A DNA stretch of 64,000 bases from an uncultured Clostridia bacterium (lineage in GTDB: Bacteria > Bacillota > Clostridia > Christensenellales > Borkfalkiaceae), in contig CANQOT010000001.1 in the NCBI GenBank assembly GCA_947625555.1, positions 1 to 64,000 of the forward strand. Reading direction: 5' to 3'. The position numbers and the translations under genes are program-made. The notes under the pieces were generated by a model that was given only the letters and a program-made list of their open reading frames with translations, was not told the DNA's origin and did not search any database. Shown here in pieces: positions 1-8,998 of this stretch (the first letter of the stretch is position 1; every line of letters begins with the position of its first letter).

Positions 1-73
1 GAGCGGCCAAATGGATCAGACTGTAAATCTGACGTCTCCGACTTCGGTGGTTCGAATCCACCTCTTCCCACCA
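1..73 (+). tRNA. tRNA-Tyr (GTA), 5' end truncated by window edge
   Basis: Anticodon arm CAGA-CTGTAAA-TCTG (anticodon GTA), long variable arm, T-arm GGTGGTTCGAATCCACC, acceptor TCTTCCC-A-CCA with encoded CCA. Confidence 0.9.
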
Positions 74-80
74 CGCATGA

Positions 81-102
81 GGACGGCGTTGCCGTCCTTT
101 TT
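81..102 (+). terminator. Intrinsic terminator after tRNA-Tyr
   Basis: GGACGGC-gtt-GCCGTCC-TTTTT. Confidence 0.8.
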
Positions 103-562
103 GCGTGGTGGGAAGAGGTGGTAGAAAGAACCCCGATATTCTTCGGTGGTTCGCGCGAGGAGAAGGGCACGATAAGCATATTTTTCCCTCAAAGCATTCC
201 CCTTCGACGAAGCTCCCGAGCGTAGCGAAGGGAATCCACCTCTTCCATATTCGTTTTAGGTTATCAATCCACCACGAAAGTCGTGGATAAACGAACCACG
301 TAGTGGTTCGCCCCGCGCGCACGATTGTCTACCAAGCGCGGCACGCCCCGATTGCAGCTTCTGATTGTGCTGCGAAAATCGGCACGAGCCGCAGGCGAAG
401 TAGTTCCCGAAGGGAACGAAGTAATCCACCTCTCGTGGCGGCAGGGTGCCCCTGCCGCCACGTAATTTCCTTTCGGTAGCCGTTAGTCAGTCCCTTTTCG
501 TGACGGTCGAGAACCCGTTAAAGTGAGATTTTTAGTTTTCTGCAAAACCGACTATCGACAAC

Positions 563-591
563 TTGATTAAATCTTAATAAAGTGATATAAT
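563..591 (+). promoter_or_regulatory. Sigma-A-type promoter for CDS at 650
   Basis: TTGATT - 17 nt - TATAAT. Confidence 0.6.
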
Positions 592-649
592 AGCCATAGA
601 TTTTCAATAATTCAACTTACGCGGGAAAATATAAACAGAGGATATTCAA

Positions 650-1147
650 ATGACGATCAAGGAAGCAGAATGGCAATATCATCTCGCAGTCGAACAGTGC
701 AAATCAGAGCATACGAAGCGGGCAAAGAAATCGCTCATAATATGGAATATAATCGCGGCGGCCTTTCTTGTGATCGGTGTAATTTTGGTGATTGTCGGGT
801 TTACCGCTTCCCCGCAAGAGGTTTTCTACGACGGCACTCGAATATATTCATTGACTGTGACACTCGAGAGGGCGTTCGGAGTGGCGGAGATGGTCATAGG
901 CGCCTTTATCATGATTTTGATGAACGTTGTGTTATGTAGGGCCATAAAAACGAGGCAGATCGATCTTCTGCCGTGCATCAACGATTTGTATTTGAACTAC
1001 GTGAAATGCGAAGATATGAGCGGGGACGATAAAGAATTTTATAAACAAAAATTGGAAGATATCAGAAATGAGAAACTTGTAAACGCGATCCACGATGCGT
1101 CGGCCGCCATGTCGTCTGTCGTGCTGTTCAGCATGTTATGTAAATGA
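650..1147 (+). CDS. Hypothetical membrane protein (two hydrophobic segments)
   Basis: 165-aa ORF preceded by promoter-like sequence and AGAGGA; two hydrophobic stretches (IIAAAFLVIGVILVIVGF, MVIGAFIMILMNVVL). Confidence 0.7.
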   Translation: MTIKEAEWQYHLAVEQCKSEHTKRAKKSLIIWNIIAAAFLVIGVILVIVGFTASPQEVFYDGTRIYSLTVTLERAFGVAEMVIGAFIMILMNVVLCRAIKTRQIDLLPCINDLYLNYVKCEDMSGDDKEFYKQKLEDIRNEKLVNAIHDASAAMSSVVLFSMLCK

Positions 1148-1206
1148 TATTGAGGCGCCGTATCGGCTCAAAATGACGGCCGTCTCCTCCATAAGAAACG
1201 CGTAAA

Positions 1207-1241
1207 AAACAGTCCGCAAATTTGCTTTGCGGACTGTTTTA
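1207..1241. terminator. Bidirectional intrinsic terminator
   Basis: aaaaACAGTCCGCAAA-tttgc-TTTGCGGACTGTttt between convergent genes. Confidence 0.75.
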
Positions 1242-1251
1242 CCGTAATCTC

Positions 1252-2367
1252 TTAAATCTTTTTTACAAAGGCGCGGCGGCGCTTGTGCTGGACGGCGTGG
1301 AACATCTTCCATTGGTTGATGATCGCGTGGTTATCCTCGAGGTTAAGGTTGGTCTCGCAATATTCCACCCCGTTATCGCGCATCATGTGCAAAAGTTCGT
1401 TGACGAGCACCGAGCCGATGCCCTTGTTGGTGTATTCGGGAATAACGCCGATGAGGCCGAGGTCGACCGTCTTGGGCTTCTTCACCGTTTTGAGGATGCG
1501 CAGAAGGGTGGGGAGGGTGAGCCTTCCGCCCGACTTCTTGACGGCCTCGCCGATGGCGGGGAAGATGATCCCGAGGCAGACGGGGTTCTCGTTCTCGTCG
1601 AGCACGACGCGCACGAACCGCATATCGATGATCTGGCGGAAACTCTTGATGAGCTCCCGCTTCATGTTCTCGGTAAAGGGGACGGTGCCGTAGATGTCGC
1701 TGTACGATTCATCGAGCACCTTGAAGAACTTGTCCGAATACTTCTTCAAAAAATCGTTGGTGTTCTTCGCCTCGCCCAAATGCAGGTTGTATCTTTCGAG
1801 CAGTTTTTTGGAAATGCGGTCGAGCTTGCCGTCGTCGGGGAGAAGGGAGAGGCGGTGTTCGATCCAGTCGATCTCCTTCTCGTAGCCTAGCCCCTCGATG
1901 AGTTTTTGATAGTAGGGGAAGTTATACTGTTCCTCGAAGGTGGACATCTCGTCGAAACCCTCGATGAGCAGGCCCTCGCGTTCGAGATCGGAAAAGCCGA
2001 GGGGACCGACGACTTCCTCCATGCCCTTTTCCTTCGCCCATGCCTCGACCGCGCCGAAGAGGGCGGCGGCGACTTCTTCATCGTCGATACTGTCGAAGCG
2101 GGTGAAGCGGACGCGCTTTTGCCCCCATTTCTCGTTGGCCGTGCGCTGCAAGATCCCCGAGATCCGCCCGACCGTTTTCCCGTCCCGCAGGGCGAGGAAG
2201 TAGACGGCCTCCGCCTGATCGTTATAATGATAGTCGGGGCGGAACACCCGCATCTCGTCGCCGTAGAGGGGAGGTACAAAGTTGGGTGCGTGCTTGTAAA
2301 GCGTTAAGGGGAACCGCACAAATTCCCGTTGCTGTTTCTTCGTTTTGACTTGTAGGATCTCTACCAT
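1252..2367 (-). CDS. GNAT-like N-acetyltransferase family protein
   Basis: 371 aa from MVEILQVKTKKQQREFVRFP; motifs GPLGFSDLEREGLLIEGFDE and GLIGVIPEYTNKGIGSVLVNELL resemble GNAT acetyl-CoA binding region. Confidence 0.7.
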   Translation of the reverse strand: MVEILQVKTKKQQREFVRFPLTLYKHAPNFVPPLYGDEMRVFRPDYHYNDQAEAVYFLALRDGKTVGRISGILQRTANEKWGQKRVRFTRFDSIDDEEVAAALFGAVEAWAKEKGMEEVVGPLGFSDLEREGLLIEGFDEMSTFEEQYNFPYYQKLIEGLGYEKEIDWIEHRLSLLPDDGKLDRISKKLLERYNLHLGEAKNTNDFLKKYSDKFFKVLDESYSDIYGTVPFTENMKRELIKSFRQIIDMRFVRVVLDENENPVCLGIIFPAIGEAVKKSGGRLTLPTLLRILKTVKKPKTVDLGLIGVIPEYTNKGIGSVLVNELLHMMRDNGVEYCETNLNLEDNHAIINQWKMFHAVQHKRRRAFVKKI

Positions 2368-2421
2368 AATCGCTATTATAAACGCGCCGTTGGGTTTTGT
2401 CAAGAAAAAAAGCGATCGCTC

Positions 2422-2450
2422 TTGACAGCGCGGAGAACTTCTTTTATAAT
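2422..2450 (+). promoter_or_regulatory. Sigma-A promoter of esterase gene
   Basis: TTGACA - 17 nt - TATAAT. Confidence 0.85.
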
Positions 2451-2471
2451 AAAGCAAAAGGAGGGATCGCC

Positions 2472-3218
2472 ATGATCGACACCATGAAACTCACCCTTCC
2501 CGCCCCCGCGGGCGAGGAATCGCGCAAGGCCTATATCTATTTGCCCGATAAAATGAAGGAGGACGAGACCTTCCCCGTCATGTACCTCTTCGACGGGCAG
2601 ACGGCCTTCTTCGACGATACCGCCCCTTACGGCGAGAGCATGCTCCTCGGCGAATTTCTCAAAAAGAGAAGGACGCGCATGATGGTCGTCTCCGTCGAGG
2701 CGGACAAGGTGAACCGTATGAGCGAGTATTCGCCCTTTGCCTTCACCTCCCCGTTCGGAAACTCCACGGGCTACGGCAAGCAGCATCTCGAATGGCTGAC
2801 GGGGGTGTTCAAGCCCCGCATCGACGAATGCTATCCGACGAAGCGCGACCGCGCCCACACCATGATCGCAGGCAGTTCCTTGGGCGGCCTCATGGCGCTC
2901 TATGCGATCGCGACCTTCCCCGACGTATTCTCCGCCGCGCTCGCCTTCTCCCCGAGCCTCTGGGTAAACAGGGCAGAGATGGCCCGCCTTCTTGAAGGCA
3001 TACGGCCCGACAGCGAGATCTACTTCGACTACGGCGAGAAGGAACTCACCAACTATGCCGAAGTGAAGGAGAGCTTGCAGCTCGCCTGCAACGCCCTCTT
3101 CAAGAGCGGCGCGCCCTTCGCCTTCCGCCTCGCCAAAGGCGCGGTGCATAACGAGGCGGCGTGGAAGAAGCGCCTCTCCTCCGCCTTCGATTGCTTCGAG
3201 ATCACCCGCAAAAATTAA
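2472..3218 (+). CDS. Alpha/beta hydrolase, putative esterase (esterase D-like)
   Basis: RBS AAAGGAGG; FPVMYLFDGQ, nucleophile elbow IAGSSLGGLMALY, C-terminal His (AVHNEAAW). Confidence 0.85.
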   Translation: MIDTMKLTLPAPAGEESRKAYIYLPDKMKEDETFPVMYLFDGQTAFFDDTAPYGESMLLGEFLKKRRTRMMVVSVEADKVNRMSEYSPFAFTSPFGNSTGYGKQHLEWLTGVFKPRIDECYPTKRDRAHTMIAGSSLGGLMALYAIATFPDVFSAALAFSPSLWVNRAEMARLLEGIRPDSEIYFDYGEKELTNYAEVKESLQLACNALFKSGAPFAFRLAKGAVHNEAAWKKRLSSAFDCFEITRKN

Positions 3219-3230
3219 AAGATCGGCATA

Positions 3231-3259
3231 AAAAAAGCGGCCCCGCAGGGCCGCTTTTT
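3231..3259 (+). terminator. Intrinsic terminator
   Basis: aaaaaaAGCGGCCC-cgca-GGGCCGCTttttt. Confidence 0.75.
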
Positions 3260-3283
3260 GCGTGTCTGATAACGTTTGGATCT

Positions 3284-3664
3284 TTAATAATAAGAGGGAA
3301 TATGCGACATGATCGACGGGACCGTTACCATGATGACGATAACGGCGATGACCGCGATCACGAGTTCCACGATGGAGACGATGAGACCTGCGAGCGCGAG
3401 CCCGTGGCCTTCACCCTGCAACTCCTTCGCTTTACCGAGGCCGATGATGGAGAAGATGAGCCCGAGAACGGGCACGATGAATGCAAACACGAGCCCGAGG
3501 ATAGCCATTGTATTGGATTCGCGGGCGGGCGCGGGTGCGGGGGTGTACGTGGGCGCGGGCGCCTGCTGCGGTGCGGGCTGGTTCGTACTTTTGAGCGATG
3601 CGCCGCAGATGGGGCAGAAGCTCGCATTCTCAGGTACGACATTGCCGCATTTCGTACAAAACAT
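3284..3664 (-). CDS. Zinc-ribbon plus DUF4190-like membrane protein
   Basis: MFCTKCGNVVPENASFCPICGA zinc ribbon, Pro/Ala linker, two hydrophobic segments; RBS AGGAGGA. Confidence 0.8.
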   Translation of the reverse strand: MFCTKCGNVVPENASFCPICGASLKSTNQPAPQQAPAPTYTPAPAPARESNTMAILGLVFAFIVPVLGLIFSIIGLGKAKELQGEGHGLALAGLIVSIVELVIAVIAVIVIMVTVPSIMSHIPSYY

Positions 3665-3889
3665 AGAACTTCCTCCTGAAATGAAGATAGTGTTATTATA
3701 GTACGCCCTCGGGGAAATGTCAATATTTTTTTGGGCGAAGGGCTCCCGCCGCGGCATTTCTCACCGCTTTTTCGGCAGACGTGGCCGCAGATCGCTTCCA
3801 CGGAAGCCCGAGGACGAAAAACACCGCCGATTTTATTTACAAACGGGGCGCAAACCGCTATAATAAAAGAAAAAAACTTCGGGTCGGAT

Positions 3890-5173
3890 ATGGTCATTTC
3901 GGCAATTTCAACGGCGGAAGGGCGGGGCGGCATCGCCGTCGTGCGCATGAGCGGCGAGGGCTGCTTGGAGATCGCAAGGAAGATGTTCTCCCGCAAAGGG
4001 GAGTTTGTTCCCAACATGATGTATGCGGGCACGATCGACGCGGGCAGCTTTTGCGACTTCGGCATGTGCGTCTATTTTCGTGCGCCCAAATCGTTCACGG
4101 GCGAGGACTCGGTGGAATTTCACTGCCACGGCGGGCAGGAGATCGCGCGCGGCATTTTGCGGCGCACGGTGGAGCTCGGCGCCCGTCTCGCCGAACGGGG
4201 GGAATTTACCAAGCGCGCCTTTCTGAACGGCAAACTCTCGCTCTCGGCGGCCGAGGGAATGGCGGATATGATCAACGCCTCCTCCGAGGCCGAGATCCGC
4301 GCGGGCTTCCTCCTCTACGGCGAAAAACTCACGGGCGAGGGCAAGCGCTTGCAGGGGCTCATAAAGACGGCGCTCGCGGGCGTCGAGGCGGACGTAGATT
4401 TCCCCGAAGAGGACCTCAATGCCGACTCCCGCACGGAAACGGGGCATACCATGTCCGAGGTCGAGGCCTCACTTTCCGCGCTCTGCGCACAGTACAGCGC
4501 GGGCAGAAAGATCAAAAACGGCGTCGCCGTCGCCATCTGCGGCAAGCCAAATGCGGGCAAGAGCACCCTCTTTAACGCCCTGCTCGGCTATGACCGCGCG
4601 ATCGTCTCCGACATCGCCGGCACCACGCGCGACACGGTGGAGGGAGCCATCGAGATTTGCGGCGTGCTTTTCCGCCTCATCGATACGGCGGGCATCCGCC
4701 AAAGCGGCGACGCCATCGAACAAGAGGGCGTAAGAAGGGCGGAGCGCGCCATTGCGGCGGCCGACCTCATCCTCTATCTCAAAGAGGAGGGCGCGCGCGC
4801 GGAATTGCCCGAAGGGATCCCCGTCATCACCGTGGGCGCAAAGTGCGACCTCGGGCGCAAAGAGGGGTGCGACGTCCTCGTCTCGGCCGTCACGGGCGAG
4901 GGGATGGAGACGCTGAAAAAGTTGATGTTCGAACGCGGGTACGGGCGGGAAAACGGCGAGGCATACCTCATGGAAGAGCGGCATTATCGGGCGGCGGAGC
5001 GCGCGCTCGAAGCCGTGAAGAGGGCGCTTTCGGCCATCCGCGGCGGCCTTCCCCCCGAGCTGTATGCCGAGGACATGCGTCAGGCCTATGCCGAGCTCGG
5101 CCTGCTCTCGGGCGAAACGGCCTCCGAGAATGTCATCGCCGAGATCTTCTCCAAATTCTGCGTCGGCAAATAA
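3890..5173 (+). CDS. mnmE: tRNA uridine-5-carboxymethylaminomethyl(34) synthesis GTPase MnmE
   Basis: N-term ISTAEGRGGIAVVRMSG, G1 GKPNAGKSTLFNALLG, IAGTTRDT, DTAGIR, C-terminal FCVGK. Confidence 0.95.
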   Translation: MVISAISTAEGRGGIAVVRMSGEGCLEIARKMFSRKGEFVPNMMYAGTIDAGSFCDFGMCVYFRAPKSFTGEDSVEFHCHGGQEIARGILRRTVELGARLAERGEFTKRAFLNGKLSLSAAEGMADMINASSEAEIRAGFLLYGEKLTGEGKRLQGLIKTALAGVEADVDFPEEDLNADSRTETGHTMSEVEASLSALCAQYSAGRKIKNGVAVAICGKPNAGKSTLFNALLGYDRAIVSDIAGTTRDTVEGAIEICGVLFRLIDTAGIRQSGDAIEQEGVRRAERAIAAADLILYLKEEGARAELPEGIPVITVGAKCDLGRKEGCDVLVSAVTGEGMETLKKLMFERGYGRENGEAYLMEERHYRAAERALEAVKRALSAIRGGLPPELYAEDMRQAYAELGLLSGETASENVIAEIFSKFCVGK

Positions 5174-5187
5174 CCCAATCTCAAATC

Positions 5188-5225
5188 AAAATCGCCCGAA
5201 GGTATTTTTACCTTCGGGCGATTTT
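5188..5225 (+). terminator. Intrinsic terminator after mnmE
   Basis: AAAATCGCCCGAAGGTA-tttt-TACCTTCGGGCGATTTT. Confidence 0.8.
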
Positions 5226-5257
5226 GTCATAGACAAGCTCACGCCTAAATGCCAAAA

Positions 5258-5626
5258 TTATATTTCATTTAATTTTTCTATGAGTTTGTCCCTAGCAATA
5301 CGACACAATGCTCTTATATAAAACCGATTGAATTCTCCTTCTGCCAACATGATGTTTTGGTTATACGGCATTTTTACAGACGTGAAAGTGCCGTTTGAAT
5401 TTGTCCTTAAATATGTAGGATTAAATTTCCCTAAAAGAGATTGCGCCAGTGTAGCTTCGGTTCCGCTCTCAATACTTTTTAGTAATAAGGCGGGATATAC
5501 TGATTTACCTACAGTAGATAATCTTTCGGATATGTAAAGAATATTTTTCTGAAGGTCATAGTTAACTTCTTCAGCCATATAGCGACGAGTTTCATTTGTT
5601 AAATTCTTAAAAGTGAACGCCATCAT
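5258..5626 (-). CDS. Hypothetical protein (AT-rich gene)
   Basis: 122-aa ORF with RBS AAGGAGGAATATG; no family recognised. Confidence 0.65.
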   Translation of the reverse strand: MMAFTFKNLTNETRRYMAEEVNYDLQKNILYISERLSTVGKSVYPALLLKSIESGTEATLAQSLLGKFNPTYLRTNSNGTFTSVKMPYNQNIMLAEGEFNRFYIRALCRIARDKLIEKLNEI

Positions 5627-5682
5627 ATTCCTCCTTTCTAAGTTTTATATACCACCCTTAAAGTTATTTCAAACGCTTTTAA

Positions 5683-5723
5683 TATAAAAAATGGGACGCA
5701 AGTTTAGTTCAACTTACGTCCCA
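5683..5723 (-). terminator. Intrinsic terminator downstream of tRNA-Ser
   Basis: On minus strand: TGGGACGTAAGTT-gaacta-AACTTGCGTCCCAtttttt. Confidence 0.75.
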
Positions 5724-5725
5724 CT

Positions 5726-5815
5726 TGGCGCAGAGAGAGGGATTCGAACCCCCGGATACATTCCTGCATCACACGATTTCGAGCCGTGCGCAATCGACCA
5801 CTCTGCCATCTCTGC
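5726..5815 (-). tRNA. tRNA-Ser (CGA)
   Basis: Minus strand GCAGAGATGGCAGAGTGGTCGATTGCGCACGGCTCGAAATCGTG..., acceptor GCAGAGA/TCTCTGC, anticodon loop CTCGAAA, long variable arm, encoded CCA. Confidence 0.92.
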
Positions 5816-5895
5816 AAAAACATCTATCATTTTACACGAAACGCCGCAAAAAATCAAGGGATTTTGCGGCGTTTCTGAAATTTCTTTTTTCCGAT

Positions 5896-7959
5896 CTACG
5901 AGAGGGGAATAAGGACGGTGAACACCGTTTTCCCATCTACGCGGTCATAATGGAGCTTCCCGCCCATGTCGTGCATGAGTTCGCGGCAGATGTAGAGCCC
6001 AAGCCCCAAATTTTGTCCCGGTATGCCACCCTCCGTCTTGTAGGGGAGGAAGGGGTCGATGTTCTCGCTCAACCCCTTGCCGTCGTCGGTGATGTTGATG
6101 ATGCAATCTTTTCGAATGCGCGCACACGACAAATAGATATTCTTACAATCGGCGTGTTCGAGAGCGTTGAAGATGAGGTTGTTGAGCACCACGACGAGGG
6201 TATTTTTCCGGCAGAACGCAGAGATCTTGTCCGCGTCGAGGTGGAGATGCACGTTATTTGCCTCGCAGTCGGGGGAAAGGGCGTCGTAGACGCTCGCGAG
6301 GATCTCGGCGAGGTCGATCCGCTCGGGGTGTTCCGCCGAGAAGTTGAGCTTGGCGTATTTTTGCAGTTCGACGAGATTTTTATCCACCGCCGCGATCTTG
6401 TGTTGCACCGTGCCGAAGGTCTTTTGCCGCACGGGGTCGGTCTCCGACGCGGAGAGCTCGCCCACGAACCGTTTGATCCCGATGATGGGTTTGCGGAGAT
6501 CGTGCGAGACATAGCGCAAGATCCTGTCGCGCTCCTCGACGACGCTTTTAAGATCCTCCGTCCTGCGCGCGACTTCCGCCTGCAAGTTGTTCGTCAAGTA
6601 CCTGCTCGTCTGTTCCGTTCGCGCAAATTCCTTAAAGAACACGGCGATCGTGACGATGAGGATGGCGAAGAAGAGGTAGATGACGGGCTGGGAATAGGAC
6701 GTGAGCGCATAGAGGGGGATGAAGGGGCTGATGACGGCCGTCGCGGCGGCGAGCACGGGCAGGGCGGCCTCGGGAATGCCGTATTGCCGCTTGAAGGAGA
6801 GATATCCCGCGCACAGGAGCACGGCCGCGGCGAGCACGATGCCGCTCACGATGCGGTAGATATGCAGTGCGCCGAAGAACGTCGGCGGGACAAAGACCAT
6901 CGCCACATGCAACACGATGTTGGCCGCACCCACGCCGGAGAGCACCTTCCATACGGGGAAGTTTTTGATCTTGATGCGCATCATGAAGGTGGGCGCAAAG
7001 ATGATGAACGAGAGCCCCAGCATGCCCGCCGCGGAGAGGAAATAGGGCGTGGTCGACGAACTCCACAACAGGATGCGGGAGACGCAGGTCAGCAGCACGC
7101 CCGTAAGAACGCCGATCTGGGGCAGGAAGGACAGGGAATGTTTGAGAATGCACAAGAGGACGAAGACGACGAAGGACACGGCCGCAATGATGATGCCCGC
7201 CGTCGCAAATTTGAGGTCGACCCCCACGAGGGAATCCACCTCCTGCGAGGTGCCGATGTAGGGCGTCCCGCGCATGCCCGAGAGCATCCGCCCGTCCGAT
7301 TCGAAGTGGATGGTGATGAGGTGCCCCGCACGCTCGCCGATGCCCACGCCTTCGAGACTTCCGCCGTAGAAGGAGATATCGAGCCAGATCCCGCGCGTCC
7401 CGTTCTTATGTTTGGTCGTCTGCGCGAGATAATTTTGGTTATAGTCCGAAAAATCGTAGTTCGAAAGCTGTCCTGCGGTGGCGACGAGCTCTTCGTCGAG
7501 ATAGACGGCCGAGGCGGCGAACACGGTGGGGATATATACCGTAAGGTGGAGATTTCCGTCATAGCCCAAGTATTTTTTCTTCATGGCGGCGAAGGTCTCC
7601 TGCGCGCCGTCGCGTTCGGCGTCGATGTGCGAGAGAACGAACTGATACGTCCCCTTGCCGTGCGCGGGAATATGCTTTTTCAGGTCGATGAGCTCGCCCT
7701 GCGGCAGTCCGTTTTTGAAGGGAACGACATATTCGCCCTCGGTGTAGTTGGCATAGGTGAGCGCGGCGAGCCCGTCGAAATCGCCCAAACGGACCGCGGC
7801 CGTCTCCTTCCCGTCGTTGTATTGGGTATAACTCGACGAGAGGGGAGCCCCGGGCGGCATCGACGCACCGAGAAAGACTGCCGCGATCAAAGCGGCAGCG
7901 AGAAGGATGGAGGCGCAGAATACGAGAAACGCGCCGTATTTTTTGAAGATTTCTTTCAT
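5896..7959 (-). CDS. Membrane sensor histidine kinase (7TM-type sensor region)
   Basis: Multiple TM segments, DHp YVSHDLRKPIIGIKRF, HATPase NALEHADCKN / DDGKGLS / GLGLYICRELMHDMGGKL; start follows response regulator stop. Confidence 0.88.
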   Translation of the reverse strand: MKEIFKKYGAFLVFCASILLAAALIAAVFLGASMPPGAPLSSSYTQYNDGKETAAVRLGDFDGLAALTYANYTEGEYVVPFKNGLPQGELIDLKKHIPAHGKGTYQFVLSHIDAERDGAQETFAAMKKKYLGYDGNLHLTVYIPTVFAASAVYLDEELVATAGQLSNYDFSDYNQNYLAQTTKHKNGTRGIWLDISFYGGSLEGVGIGERAGHLITIHFESDGRMLSGMRGTPYIGTSQEVDSLVGVDLKFATAGIIIAAVSFVVFVLLCILKHSLSFLPQIGVLTGVLLTCVSRILLWSSSTTPYFLSAAGMLGLSFIIFAPTFMMRIKIKNFPVWKVLSGVGAANIVLHVAMVFVPPTFFGALHIYRIVSGIVLAAAVLLCAGYLSFKRQYGIPEAALPVLAAATAVISPFIPLYALTSYSQPVIYLFFAILIVTIAVFFKEFARTEQTSRYLTNNLQAEVARRTEDLKSVVEERDRILRYVSHDLRKPIIGIKRFVGELSASETDPVRQKTFGTVQHKIAAVDKNLVELQKYAKLNFSAEHPERIDLAEILASVYDALSPDCEANNVHLHLDADKISAFCRKNTLVVVLNNLIFNALEHADCKNIYLSCARIRKDCIINITDDGKGLSENIDPFLPYKTEGGIPGQNLGLGLYICRELMHDMGGKLHYDRVDGKTVFTVLIPLS

Positions 7960-7963
7960 GCGG

Positions 7964-8632
7964 TCAAGCCTTGATAAAGCTATACCCCTTTCCGTATTCG
8001 GCAACGATGAGGTTCTTGCCCGTTGCCGCCAACAGTTTTTGCCTGAGGTTGGAGATGTGATATCTTATCGCATTGGATTGGAAGCTCGGTTCCTTCCAGA
8101 TGCCTTCGTAGATCTTATCGGCGGGGAAGAATTCCCCCGCGTTTTCCATGAGAAATTTGAGGGTGTTGAACTCCGTCCCCGTGAGCACGATGGGCTTTCC
8201 GCGATAATCCACCGTCCGCGCCGCGATATCGAGGGTGAGCCCGTCGAGGCACAGTTTGGATTCCGAAGAGGGGAGAAGGCGGAGCGAGAGCCGCGCTTCC
8301 AAAATTTCGGCCGAACAGGGCTTCACGATGTAATCGACTGCCCCGAGCGAAAAACCCTCGAGCATATCGTACTCGTCGGCAAGCGTCGTCATGATGATGA
8401 CGGGCGGCAGCCCGCCCATGTCGAAGAGTTCGAGCCCTTCGCCGTCGGGCAGGATGAGGTCGAGGACCACGGCGTCGAACCGCCCCTCGGTCAAGGCCTC
8501 GCGCGCGTCTGCAAGTGTAGAGACCGCGACAACTTCGTTGCCCCGTTTTGCAAAATAATCTTCCGTCTCGCGCGAAAGAGCCAAGTTGTCCTCTACGATG
8601 AGCAGCCGCCTGCCCACGACAGGTTTAACCAT
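7964..8632 (-). CDS. OmpR-family response regulator
   Basis: REC domain (LLIVEDNLALS, AVVLDLILPDGEG, VDYIVKP) and Trans_reg_C (LTGTEFNTLKFLM...IRYHISNLRQKL...GKGYSFIK). Confidence 0.92.
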   Translation of the reverse strand: MVKPVVGRRLLIVEDNLALSRETEDYFAKRGNEVVAVSTLADAREALTEGRFDAVVLDLILPDGEGLELFDMGGLPPVIIMTTLADEYDMLEGFSLGAVDYIVKPCSAEILEARLSLRLLPSSESKLCLDGLTLDIAARTVDYRGKPIVLTGTEFNTLKFLMENAGEFFPADKIYEGIWKEPSFQSNAIRYHISNLRQKLLAATGKNLIVAEYGKGYSFIKA

Positions 8633-8685
8633 GAATTTAGTATATTATATCCTTGCAAAACCATTCAAGAGAGAATCCCGCCCCA

Positions 8686-8704
8686 AATTGTTAGGAATTG
8701 TTAG
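8686..8704. promoter_or_regulatory. Putative response-regulator binding site (tandem AATTGTTAG)
   Basis: AATTGTTAG at 8686-8694 and 8696-8704, 10-bp period, between divergent response regulator and giant surface gene. Confidence 0.5.
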
Positions 8705-8742
8705 TTTTACGACAACTTTCCCTAAAACGCGACATGGGGTGC

Positions 8743-8748
8743 TATAAT
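8743..8748 (+). promoter_or_regulatory. -10 box for giant surface protein gene, no good -35
   Basis: TATAAT; the hexamer 17 nt upstream (CCCTAA) does not match TTGACA. Confidence 0.5.
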
Positions 8749-8803
8749 GAAACGTGGCTATTTGTCTCGTCTACGCGCGCGATGAGCACGCGCGCGAGAG
8801 ATA

Positions 8804-8842
8804 GGCGGCGGTGAGGGTTTTACCCTCATTTCGAACCGCCGC
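8804..8842 (+). promoter_or_regulatory. Structured 5' leader hairpin upstream of giant surface gene
   Basis: GCGGCGG-TGAGGGT-ttt-ACCCTCA-tttcgaa-CCGCCGC. Confidence 0.5.
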
Positions 8843-8998
8843 AGGCCAACGCGTCATCCTGCCCCGCGCGCACTATTTTCTACTAAGCGCGGCACGAGCG
8901 CCAATGGCGCGAAGTAGGAGCGAAGCGACCGAAGGATCCCGAAGTACGCAGTCCGTACAAAAAAATAAATGATTATCTTGCGAAAAGAGGTGACTCGA

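Noticed and set aside
5725-7974. 749-aa plus-strand ORF over the histidine kinase and tRNA-Ser
   Set aside because: Antisense shadow of the histidine kinase; starts inside a tRNA and has a biased composition.
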